Positions 1-4,500 of a DNA stretch of 10,182 nt are shown here, one piece after another (the first letter of the stretch is position 1; every line of letters begins with the position of its first letter). The position numbers and the translations under genes were made by a program. The stretch is from JALZDI01 sp965653225. GTDB taxonomy: Bacteria > Actinomycetota > Actinomycetes > Propionibacteriales > Nocardioidaceae. The stretch spans positions 1 through 10,182 of the forward strand of contig CBFGZI010000131.1 in assembly GCA_965653225.1 (NCBI GenBank), in the 5' to 3' direction. Under the pieces are notes generated by a model. The model was not told the DNA's origin. It saw nothing but the letters and a program-made list of their open reading frames with translations, and ran no database searches.

Positions 1-55
1 CCGACTCCACCGGACCCGACTCCACCGGACCCGACTCCACCGGACCCGACTCCAC
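1..55. repeat. 15-bp tandem repeat coding for VESGP pentapeptides
   Basis: The unit CCGACTCCACCGGAC occurs three times exactly (1-15, 16-30, 31-45), with a fourth partial copy at 46-55. It starts at the window edge, so the array may be longer. Read on the minus strand in the partial parA frame it gives repeated Val-Glu-Ser-Gly-Pro. The unit length is a multiple of three, so changes in copy number keep the frame. Confidence 0.9.
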
Positions 56-712
56 GGACTCGGGCTGCAACCCGACGCCGCCGCCGTCAACAGGGGCCAC
101 CGGCTCGGCCACTATCGAACCGGGATCCGCCGCGTTCGTGGACTCCTCCCGGGGCGACCCCTCCATGAGTGCTGTTTGGTCCGAGACCGCGGACTCCGCG
201 CTTCCGGCCTCCGCCCGATCGACGTTCCCGGTCGCGAGCTCAACGACTTCCGCCGGTTGTGGTGCCGAGCCGGTCTCGGGCTGCATTCCCAGGCCCGGGC
301 CGGCAGTCGGGTCTGCCTCCAAGCCGACACCACCTGAACCCGACGCCGAGCTCGGCCCGGACGGCGAAGGAGGCCGCGTCTGCTCACCGAACAAGATGTC
401 CACCGGCCTGCCCTGTGAGGCTTCGCTGGAGCCAGCAACAGAAGTGTGCTCCGAACCCGCATCATTTTCGTCCCCGGCTGGAAGGGGCGTGCCCTGCCGA
501 GACGGGGCAATTGCGGGTCCCTCCGACCCCTCGTCGTCAGGCGCGGGTGCATCTTCCATTTCGGACCCGCTGTCAGCCGGCGGTGTTTCACGTGAAACGT
601 TCTCGGGGCCACTTGTCGACAAAACAACTTGTGGATTAGTCGACGGCCATCCAAGGTTTGAGGCCTCTGCGCTTTCTTCCGTCGGCCATCCCAGGCCGGC
701 AACCGTGCGCAC
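1..712 (-). CDS. Probable ParA (Soj) chromosome-partition protein, N-terminal part only; runs off the left edge
   Basis: A stop-free minus-strand frame starts at GTG 712, 3 bp after the rsmG stop, and stays open for 237 codons to the edge. The start is supported by GGAGGAG seven bases upstream, inside the end of rsmG. The residues seen are low complexity: an LGWP motif twice (residues 7-10 and 20-23), VSRET at 39-43 encoded by a parS core, then an acidic Ser/Pro/Gly/Glu-rich stretch ending in tandem VESGP repeats. No Walker A or deviant Walker (KGGVGKT) motif is present; the ATPase domain would lie beyond the window. The parA assignment rests on position after rsmG and on VSRET near the N-terminus, which is typical of actinobacterial ParA. 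If correct, the product is the partition ATPase that works with ParB bound at parS. The extension is much longer than the few dozen residues usual before the ATPase core. It could instead be an unrelated disordered protein inserted here. Confidence 0.6.
   Translation of the reverse strand, partial: MRTVAGLGWPTEESAEASNLGWPSTNPQVVLSTSGPENVSRETPPADSGSEMEDAPAPDDEGSEGPAIAPSRQGTPLPAGDENDAGSEHTSVAGSSEASQGRPVDILFGEQTRPPSPSGPSSASGSGGVGLEADPTAGPGLGMQPETGSAPQPAEVVELATGNVDRAEAGSAESAVSDQTALMEGSPREESTNAADPGSIVAEPVAPVDGGGVGLQPESVESGPVESGPVESGPVES
585..598. promoter_or_regulatory. parS: parS centromere site 1, inside the parA-position gene
   Basis: GTTTCACGTGAAAC is a perfect 14-bp palindrome identical to the core of the bacterial parS consensus bound by ParB. 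On the minus strand it is read in frame as Val-Ser-Arg-Glu-Thr, codons 39-43 of the partial parA. It is about 3.9 kb from the dnaA start. It is followed on the minus strand by ACACCGCCG, as is the second site. Confidence 0.93.
613..642 (+). promoter_or_regulatory. Composite DnaA-box-like element, copy A
   Basis: The palindrome TTGTCGACAA (613-622) is followed after 7 nt by TGTGGAT (630-636) and after 2 nt by GTCG (639-642). TTGTCGACA differs from the actinobacterial DnaA box TTGTCCACA at one base in both orientations, and TAATCCACA (minus strand, 638-630) differs from TTATCCACA at one base. The same architecture with identical spacings recurs at 4924-4953. It lies 14 bp from parS site 1, in codons of the parA-position gene. 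DnaA binding is inferred. Confidence 0.5.
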
Positions 713-715
713 GCC

Positions 716-1399
716 TCAGCTCCTCCGTCGCGGCTTCGTCGTACCAGCGGGCACAGTCTCTCCGGCCACGACCTCGACTGCAAGCACGCCACTCCACAAT
801 GGGGAAAAAGCCAGTTCGCGCACCCGGCTGGACCGGGCTCCCGCCCTACGCAGTTCCCGCCTCGCAGCCGCCAGCTCCTCGGCAGCACTCTGCCCCTTCA
901 TCGCCACCAGGCGCCCGCCGGGTCGGCACATGGGAAGTGCAAGACGCACCAGTCGGCCCAGCGGCGCGACGGCCCGGGCCGTGACCGCGTCGAAGCCGGC
1001 CCCGGCCTGGTCCTCGGCCCGACCTCGGACGACCTCCACCCGGTCCAGGCCCAGCTGGTCCACCACCTCGTCGAGGAACCTCGTACGTCGCAGCAACGGC
1101 TCCAGCAACGTGACGTCGAGGTCGGGTCGGGCGAGAGCAAGCACGACACCCGGAAGCCCGGATCCCGAGCCGAGGTCACACACCCGCGCCCCCTCGTCGA
1201 AGGCCGGAGCGATCTGCGCGCAGTTCAGGAGGTGGCGATCCCACAGCCGTGGCACTTCACGTGGACCGATCAGGCCTCGCACCACTCCGGCATCGGCCAG
1301 GAGCTCCGCATACCTGAGCAGCTGTGGCCAAGCCGAACCGAAGACCGCCGCCGCCCCGGGGGGCGGCGGCGGTGTTTCACGTGAAACGGAGGAGCTCAT
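716..1399 (-). CDS. rsmG: RsmG, 16S rRNA (guanine-N7) methyltransferase
   Basis: This S-adenosylmethionine-dependent methyltransferase makes the m7G in the 530 loop region of 16S rRNA (G527 in E. coli numbering); its loss is known to give low-level streptomycin resistance. The 227-residue product, from ATG 1399, has the family length. Visible features are LWDRHLLN (52-59), the SAM-binding loop DLGSGSGLPG (75-84), a following acidic strand end LLEP (98-101), and the late strand LVAMKGQ (164-170). The longer open frame to 1480 would run into jag and adds unrelated residues, so ATG 1399 is preferred, although no clear Shine-Dalgarno precedes it. Codons 5-9 (VSRET) are the second parS core, and codons 9-19 (TPPPPPGAAAV) come from a GC-only inverted repeat. 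It sits 28 bp after jag and 3 bp before the next start. Confidence 0.95.
   Translation of the reverse strand: MSSSVSRETPPPPPGAAAVFGSAWPQLLRYAELLADAGVVRGLIGPREVPRLWDRHLLNCAQIAPAFDEGARVCDLGSGSGLPGVVLALARPDLDVTLLEPLLRRTRFLDEVVDQLGLDRVEVVRGRAEDQAGAGFDAVTARAVAPLGRLVRLALPMCRPGGRLVAMKGQSAAEELAAARRELRRAGARSSRVRELAFSPLWSGVLAVEVVAGETVPAGTTKPRRRS
1344..1373. repeat. Perfect GC-only inverted repeat abutting parS site 2
   Basis: ACCGCCGCCGCCCC (1344-1357) is the exact reverse complement of 1360-1373, leaving only GG (1358-1359) between the arms. The right arm ends at the base next to the parS core (1374-1387). It lies in codons 9-19 of rsmG, so the mRNA could form a 14-bp GC hairpin some 25 nt after the start codon. 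Confidence 0.9.
1374..1387. promoter_or_regulatory. parS: parS centromere site 2, inside rsmG
   Basis: This is a second perfect GTTTCACGTGAAAC palindrome, 789 bp from the first, and it codes for Val-Ser-Arg-Glu-Thr at residues 5-9 of RsmG. It is expected to nucleate or extend a ParB complex close to oriC. The flank on the rsmG 3' side (ACACCGCCG on the minus strand) is the same as at site 1. Confidence 0.95.
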
Positions 1400-1427
1400 C
1401 CGGAGCGCCGGACGAGTCGAAAGTCGC

Positions 1428-1994
1428 TCATGCGGGCAACACGACCACACACCGATGGGGCTCCTCACCTTCGGACTCACTCTTCAGCCCGGCGGCCGCG
1501 ACCGCGTCGTGCACCACCTTGCGCTCGAACGGAGTCATCGGCGCGAGCTTCTGCGGCTCTCCGCTTTCGCGTACCTGCGCCACCACGTCACGGGCCTGCT
1601 CCTCCAGCACCCGGCGCTTGTCGGCCCGGAAGCCGCCGATGTCCAGCATCAGCCGGCTCCGCTCACCGGTCGCGCGCAGCACGGCGAGCCGCGTCAGCTC
1701 CTGCAGCGCCTCCAGCACGTCACCGTCCCGACCGACCAGGTGACCCAGCCCGTCGCCGATGATCGACACCGCCGCACGGTCGCCCTCCACGTCGAGGTCG
1801 AGGTCGCCGTCGAGGTCCGCGATGTCCAGCAGCTCCTCCAGGTAGTCGGCCGCGATGTCACCCTCCTGCTCGAGCGCGCCCTGGCCGCCACCGCCCGACG
1901 AGGTCTCCTTTGCCGTCTCCTGGGCCTGCGTCTCGTCTACGGCCGCGTCCGGTGCATCGACCGTCTCGTTGGTGGGCGGAACGCCTTCGCTCAC
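1428..1994 (-). CDS. jag: Jag/KhpB-type KH-R3H single-stranded nucleic-acid-binding protein
   Basis: This is a cytoplasmic RNA-binding protein of the Jag (KhpB, EloR) family; relatives affect cell elongation and bind many RNAs. Residues 1-50 are an acidic, Thr/Gly-rich tail in place of the N-terminal Jag_N domain of Firmicutes. A KH-like domain follows at about 70-120, with the loop LVGRDG (86-91). The R3H domain is at about 122-186, with the Arg-x3-His signature R158/H162 and the conserved end EGEEPHRCVVV. Two GTG codons are close together (2000 and 1994). AAGGAG is only 1 nt from the first but 7 nt from the second, so 1994 is chosen (188 aa). It is the only gene of the operon separated from its upstream neighbour by a real gap. 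Confidence 0.9.
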   Translation of the reverse strand: MSEGVPPTNETVDAPDAAVDETQAQETAKETSSGGGGQGALEQEGDIAADYLEELLDIADLDGDLDLDVEGDRAAVSIIGDGLGHLVGRDGDVLEALQELTRLAVLRATGERSRLMLDIGGFRADKRRVLEEQARDVVAQVRESGEPQKLAPMTPFERKVVHDAVAAAGLKSESEGEEPHRCVVVLPA

Positions 1995-2021
1995 GTGCAC
2001 TCTCCTTCAAAGCCTGCGGCC

Positions 2022-2035
2022 ACGCCACGTGGCGT
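2022..2035. repeat. 14-bp palindrome ACGCCACGTGGCGT in the yidC-jag gap
   Basis: The sequence equals its own reverse complement. It shares the CACGTG centre with parS but not the GTTT/AAAC arms. Its inner ten bases, GCCACGTGGC, recur at 6680-6689 upstream of dnaN. It lies about 28 bp upstream of the jag start. Function is unknown. Confidence 0.6.
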
Positions 2036-2054
2036 CCGGGCCGCGTTCGTCATA

Positions 2055-2083
2055 CCCGACGGATGGTCGACGACCCCGTCGGG
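2055..2083 (-). other. Stem-loop in the yidC-jag intergenic RNA
   Basis: CCCGACGG (2055-2062) pairs with CCGTCGGG (2076-2083), and inside it GGTC (2065-2068) pairs with GACC (2072-2075) around a 3-nt loop. This gives 12 pairs with a 2-nt bulge. A second inverted repeat, GCCGGGC (2085-2091)/GCCCGGC (2105-2111), spans the yidC stop. There is no T-run on the transcribed strand, so a classical intrinsic terminator is not supported. An attenuator, a processing site or 3'-end protection is possible. Confidence 0.45.
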
Positions 2084-2095
2084 CGCCGGGCGGTG

Positions 2096-3082
2096 CTACT
2101 TCTTGCCCGGCTTGCGCTTGCTGCGCGGTTGCTTCTTGGGCTGGTACCGCTGCGTCGCGCGGGCCTCTTCCTTCACGGCGACCGCCCCGTCGCCGTCGCT
2201 CGCCCCCGCCCCGTCGGCTCCAGCCGGTGCGGTCTTCGTCTTCCCCTTCCGCGCCAGCCGCTCATCGCGCGCCTTGGCGGCCGGCGTGCCCGGCACCGGG
2301 TTGTTGCGGATCACATAGAACTGCTGGCCCATTGTCCACGTGTTGGAGGTGGTCCAGTACAGCAGCACTCCGATCGGGAAGGCCACGCCACCCACGCCGA
2401 ACACCAGCGGCAGAACATAGAGCAGCATCCGCTGCTGCTGCGCGTACGGACCACTCATCGCGCTCGGGGGCATGTTCTTGGTCATCAGCTGCCGCTGGGT
2501 GGTGAAGGTGGTCGCGGTCATGATCAGCACCAGCACCGCGGCCAACACCTTGGTGTGGATGGAGTCGGCGCCCAGGAACTGCTCGGAGATACGCGCTCCG
2601 AACAGGGTGGCCGACTGCAGCGACTGCCCATCGGCCTTCGTCATGAAGTGCTCGCCGGTGAACCCCGGCGTAGCGGACCGGCTGATCAGCCGGAACAGCG
2701 AGATGAAGATCGGCATCTGCAGGATCAACGGCAGGCACGAGGCGAAGGGGTTTGTCCCCGTCTCGCGGTAGAGCTTCATCGTCTCCTGCGAGAGCCGCTC
2801 GCGGTCATGCCCGAACTTCTTCTGCAGCTCCTTCACCTTCGGCTGCAGCAGCTGCATGTTCCGGCTGGACTTGATCTGCCGGACGAAAAGCGGGATCAGC
2901 AGGATCCGGATCACGATCGTCAGGCACACGATCGACAGCGCCCAGGCCGCGCCCTGCTCCGCGTTCGACTGAGAACCGAACATGCCGATGAACAGCTCGT
3001 GGAACGTCGTCAGCAGGAACGACGTCACGAAGTACAGCGGGTCCATGATCCATGACCCGAGGTTTTGGAAGAAGTCGATCAC
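2096..3082 (-). CDS. yidC: YidC/Oxa1 membrane protein insertase
   Basis: YidC inserts and folds membrane proteins, alone or with SecYEG, at the cytoplasmic membrane. The 328-residue product is of the short Gram-positive/actinobacterial type, without the large periplasmic domain of E. coli. Hydrophobic segments are near 15-36, 47-68, 112-133, 178-195 and 220-258. R59 in VIRILLIPL matches the conserved groove arginine. A charged cytoplasmic hairpin (69-108) lies between the second and third segments. The tail from about 266 is Lys/Arg-rich with an Ala/Gly/Asp patch and ends in PGKK, which suits ribosome contact. GTG 3082 directly follows the yidD stop (TGAGTG), with GAGGTG as ribosome-binding site, so translation is probably coupled. 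There is no lipobox Cys at the N-terminus. Confidence 0.95.
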   Translation of the reverse strand: MIDFFQNLGSWIMDPLYFVTSFLLTTFHELFIGMFGSQSNAEQGAAWALSIVCLTIVIRILLIPLFVRQIKSSRNMQLLQPKVKELQKKFGHDRERLSQETMKLYRETGTNPFASCLPLILQMPIFISLFRLISRSATPGFTGEHFMTKADGQSLQSATLFGARISEQFLGADSIHTKVLAAVLVLIMTATTFTTQRQLMTKNMPPSAMSGPYAQQQRMLLYVLPLVFGVGGVAFPIGVLLYWTTSNTWTMGQQFYVIRNNPVPGTPAAKARDERLARKGKTKTAPAGADGAGASDGDGAVAVKEEARATQRYQPKKQPRSKRKPGKK

Positions 3083-3382
3083 TCAGGCACCTCGACCGCT
3101 CGGGGCGCCCATCGCGCCCGAATCATCACTATGTTCAGAAACTTGTGAAGGCTCCGATGAACCGCCGGCGCGCGGTGGCACCGGGTCGTACCCCCCGAGC
3201 GCCCAGGGGTGGCATCGGGCCAGGCGACGCACCGCCAGCCAGCTGCCGCGCAGCGCCCCGTGGTCCGTGACCGCCTGCAGCGCGTACGCCGAGCAGGAGG
3301 GGTAGTAGCGGCAGACGTCGCCGTACAACGGGCTGATCACCGCGCGATACACACGCAGCAGGCCGATCAGCACGTACTTCAT
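3083..3382 (-). CDS. yidD: YidD, membrane protein insertion efficiency factor
   Basis: YidD is a small membrane-associated protein that aids YidC-dependent insertion. The 99-residue product has an N-terminal amphipathic/hydrophobic helix (3-18), the family core CRYYPSCS (24-31) with two cysteines, and CHPW followed by GGYDPVP (57-69). Residues 71-99 are a Ser/Gly/Glu/Asp-rich tail that is not part of the core domain and looks disordered. ATG 3382 overlaps the rnpA stop by four bases (ATGA), and the yidD stop abuts the yidC GTG. Confidence 0.95.
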   Translation of the reverse strand: MKYVLIGLLRVYRAVISPLYGDVCRYYPSCSAYALQAVTDHGALRGSWLAVRRLARCHPWALGGYDPVPPRAGGSSEPSQVSEHSDDSGAMGAPSGRGA

Positions 3383-3729
3383 CGGCCACCGCCGCTGCTC
3401 AGCAAGCGGCGAAGAGCGCCCTCGAGGTCGGCCTCGAGGACCGTGGACTCGGCGCCGGCGGCGCTGGGCAGGGCCCGGACCACGACCATGCTGCCTTCGG
3501 GAAGCAGCGGCATCTTCTCTCGCATCAGGTGGCGTAGACGGCGCTTGACGGTGTTGCGCGCTGTTGCCGATCCTACGGCCTTGCTCACCACCAGACCGGC
3601 GCGCGCGGGAACCGCCTCATCGCTGAGCAGCAGGTGGACGACCAACCGGGGCCGGCCGGCTCGACGCCCCCGACGGACCACCGCGGTGAAGTCCGTGCTC
3701 CGGCGGAGCCGGTAGCGCGCCGACAGCAC
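3379..3729 (-). CDS. rnpA: RnpA, protein component of ribonuclease P
   Basis: RnpA pairs with the RNase P RNA to mature tRNA 5' ends. The 116-residue basic product carries the family signature KAVGSATARNTVKRRLR (50-66), with the RNxxKR core at 58-63, preceded by GLVVS, and an N-terminal RLRRSTDF (7-14) with the conserved Phe. The start is GTG 3729. The upstream region has only a weak Shine-Dalgarno, but rpmH ends 20 bp before, so coupling is likely. The C-terminal Ser/Gly tail is short. The last four bases overlap yidD. Confidence 0.95.
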   Translation of the reverse strand: MLSARYRLRRSTDFTAVVRRGRRAGRPRLVVHLLLSDEAVPARAGLVVSKAVGSATARNTVKRRLRHLMREKMPLLPEGSMVVVRALPSAAGAESTVLEADLEGALRRLLSSGGGR

Positions 3730-3749
3730 GCCCGCTGCTCAGCCGACGA

Positions 3750-3887
3750 TCAAGCGGCCAGGCGCTGGCGGCCCTTGCCGCGACGGTTGGCCAGGACCGC
3801 ACGGCCGGCGCGCGTGCGCATGCGCAGACGGAAACCGTGCTTCTTGTGCCGGCGCCGGTTGTTGGGCTGGAACGTGCGCTTGCTCAC
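3750..3887 (-). CDS. rpmH: Ribosomal protein bL34
   Basis: This 45-residue protein of the large ribosomal subunit begins (V/M)SKRTFQPNNRRRHKKHGFR and continues with RMRTR and NRRGKGRQRL, the nearly invariant L34 sequence. It starts at GTG 3887, with AGGAG seven bases upstream. It is the first gene of the leftward operon and heads the usual rpmH-rnpA-yidD-yidC order. Confidence 0.97.
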   Translation of the reverse strand: MSKRTFQPNNRRRHKKHGFRLRMRTRAGRAVLANRRGKGRQRLAA

Positions 3888-4039
3888 GGGAGCACTCCTG
3901 GGTCGTACGAGCTGACGAACAAGATCAGGGGCACCTCGACGATCGCCGCCTGCGCGGCAGGCAAGGAGTTATGTCCGATCAACCCGGTCTACCGGAGCTA
4001 CATGGACATGCGGCACCCGTCGAGACACTCGACCGCTCT

Positions 4040-4069
4040 AAGGTACGGGGCGCTCCAAGTGAGGGTCAA
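4040..4069 (-). promoter_or_regulatory. Probable promoter of the rpmH-rnpA-yidD-yidC-jag-rsmG-parA operon
   Basis: On the minus strand, TTGACC (4069-4064) is separated by 18 bp from TACCTT (4045-4040). This matches a housekeeping actinobacterial promoter (TTGAC and TANNNT). Transcription would begin near 4033, about 145 nt before the rpmH GTG. Confidence 0.6.
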
Positions 4070-4190
4070 ACCGGGCGCTACGCACGCGTGCAGGGCCTCG
4101 GACCCGGCAGTCGCTAGGTTGGCCCCCCGCCGGGAGGCGCCGCAACTGTGCGGCACGCTGCGCGAACTTAACCCGTGGGGACACAAAGGC

Positions 4191-4199
4191 TGTGGACGA
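4191..4199 (-). promoter_or_regulatory. DnaA box, one mismatch
   Basis: TGTGGACGA on the plus strand is TCGTCCACA on the minus strand, one change from TTGTCCACA. It lies just upstream of the candidate dnaA -35 element. Confidence 0.5.
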
Positions 4200-4203
4200 C
4201 GGC

Positions 4204-4232
4204 TTGCCGCTGCCACGGCACCTTGTTAGCGT
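4204..4232 (+). promoter_or_regulatory. Candidate dnaA promoter
   Basis: TTGCCG (4204-4209), a 17-bp spacer and TAGCGT (4227-4232) resemble an actinobacterial sigma-70 promoter. It is bracketed by DnaA boxes at 4191-4199 and 4240-4248; the second would overlap the expected transcription start. That layout suits repression of dnaA by DnaA. The leader would be about 260 nt. Confidence 0.45.
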
Positions 4233-4239
4233 CGGCGCC

Positions 4240-4248
4240 TTATCCACA
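4240..4248 (+). promoter_or_regulatory. DnaA box, perfect TTATCCACA
   Basis: This is an exact match to the E. coli/actinobacterial high-affinity DnaA box, eight bases after the candidate dnaA -10 element. Confidence 0.85.
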
Positions 4249-4415
4249 AGTGCTCGTGCCGTGGTTCGCCACACCGAGAAGGGGTCAAATGGCCCGTTTT
4301 GTTATGGCTCCATCGGGGACGGCTCGGCACACTGGGTTCGACGTCACGCCGACGCGTGCCTCTGGGGTGAGCAGGGCCGACGGCTTATACCTTCTCCGGG
4401 CGTCGTTGCACAAGA

Positions 4416-4436
4416 TGTGGAAAACGCTGTGGACAC
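4416..4436 (-). promoter_or_regulatory. Pair of DnaA boxes in the dnaA leader
   Basis: TGTGGAAAA (4416-4424, TTTTCCACA in reverse) and TGTGGACAC (4428-4436, GTGTCCACA in reverse) each differ from a DnaA-box consensus at one base. They share orientation, with their starts 12 bp apart, roughly one helical turn. They lie 65-85 bp before the dnaA start codon. Confidence 0.55.
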
Positions 4437-4500
4437 GATTGTTGTGTCAAGACTTTGTCGCGCGGCTCGGGGACCCCGGCCGCAGGAACGGGAGCTTCGC

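Larger units (their letters stand above)
3888..4500. other. rpmH-dnaA intergenic region: divergent promoters and DnaA boxes
   Basis: No protein gene is convincing here; the open frame upstream of dnaA lacks homology-like features and is interrupted by regulatory motifs. The left part (3888-4033) is the rpmH leader, about 145 nt. The middle holds a leftward promoter at 4040-4069. The right part holds a candidate dnaA promoter (4204-4232), a perfect DnaA box (4240-4248) and single-mismatch boxes at 4191-4199, 4416-4424 and 4428-4436. In several actinobacteria the origin lies on the dnaN side, so this side is more likely to serve dnaA autoregulation than to be the unwinding site. Confidence 0.75.

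Noticed and set aside
1254..1267. A parS-like CACTTCACGTGGAC in rsmG.
   Set aside because: Only the central TTCACGTG agrees; both outer arms deviate, and the palindrome is broken, unlike the two perfect sites nearby.
138..2318. A 726-codon plus-strand open frame crossing parA, rsmG, jag and yidC.
   Set aside because: It lies antisense to well-recognised genes, its product is low complexity, and long antisense frames are expected at this GC content.
4192..4500. In-frame upstream extension of dnaA by 103 codons.
   Set aside because: It covers the promoter and DnaA boxes, and its residues are unlike DnaA domain I, which begins normally after GTG 4501.
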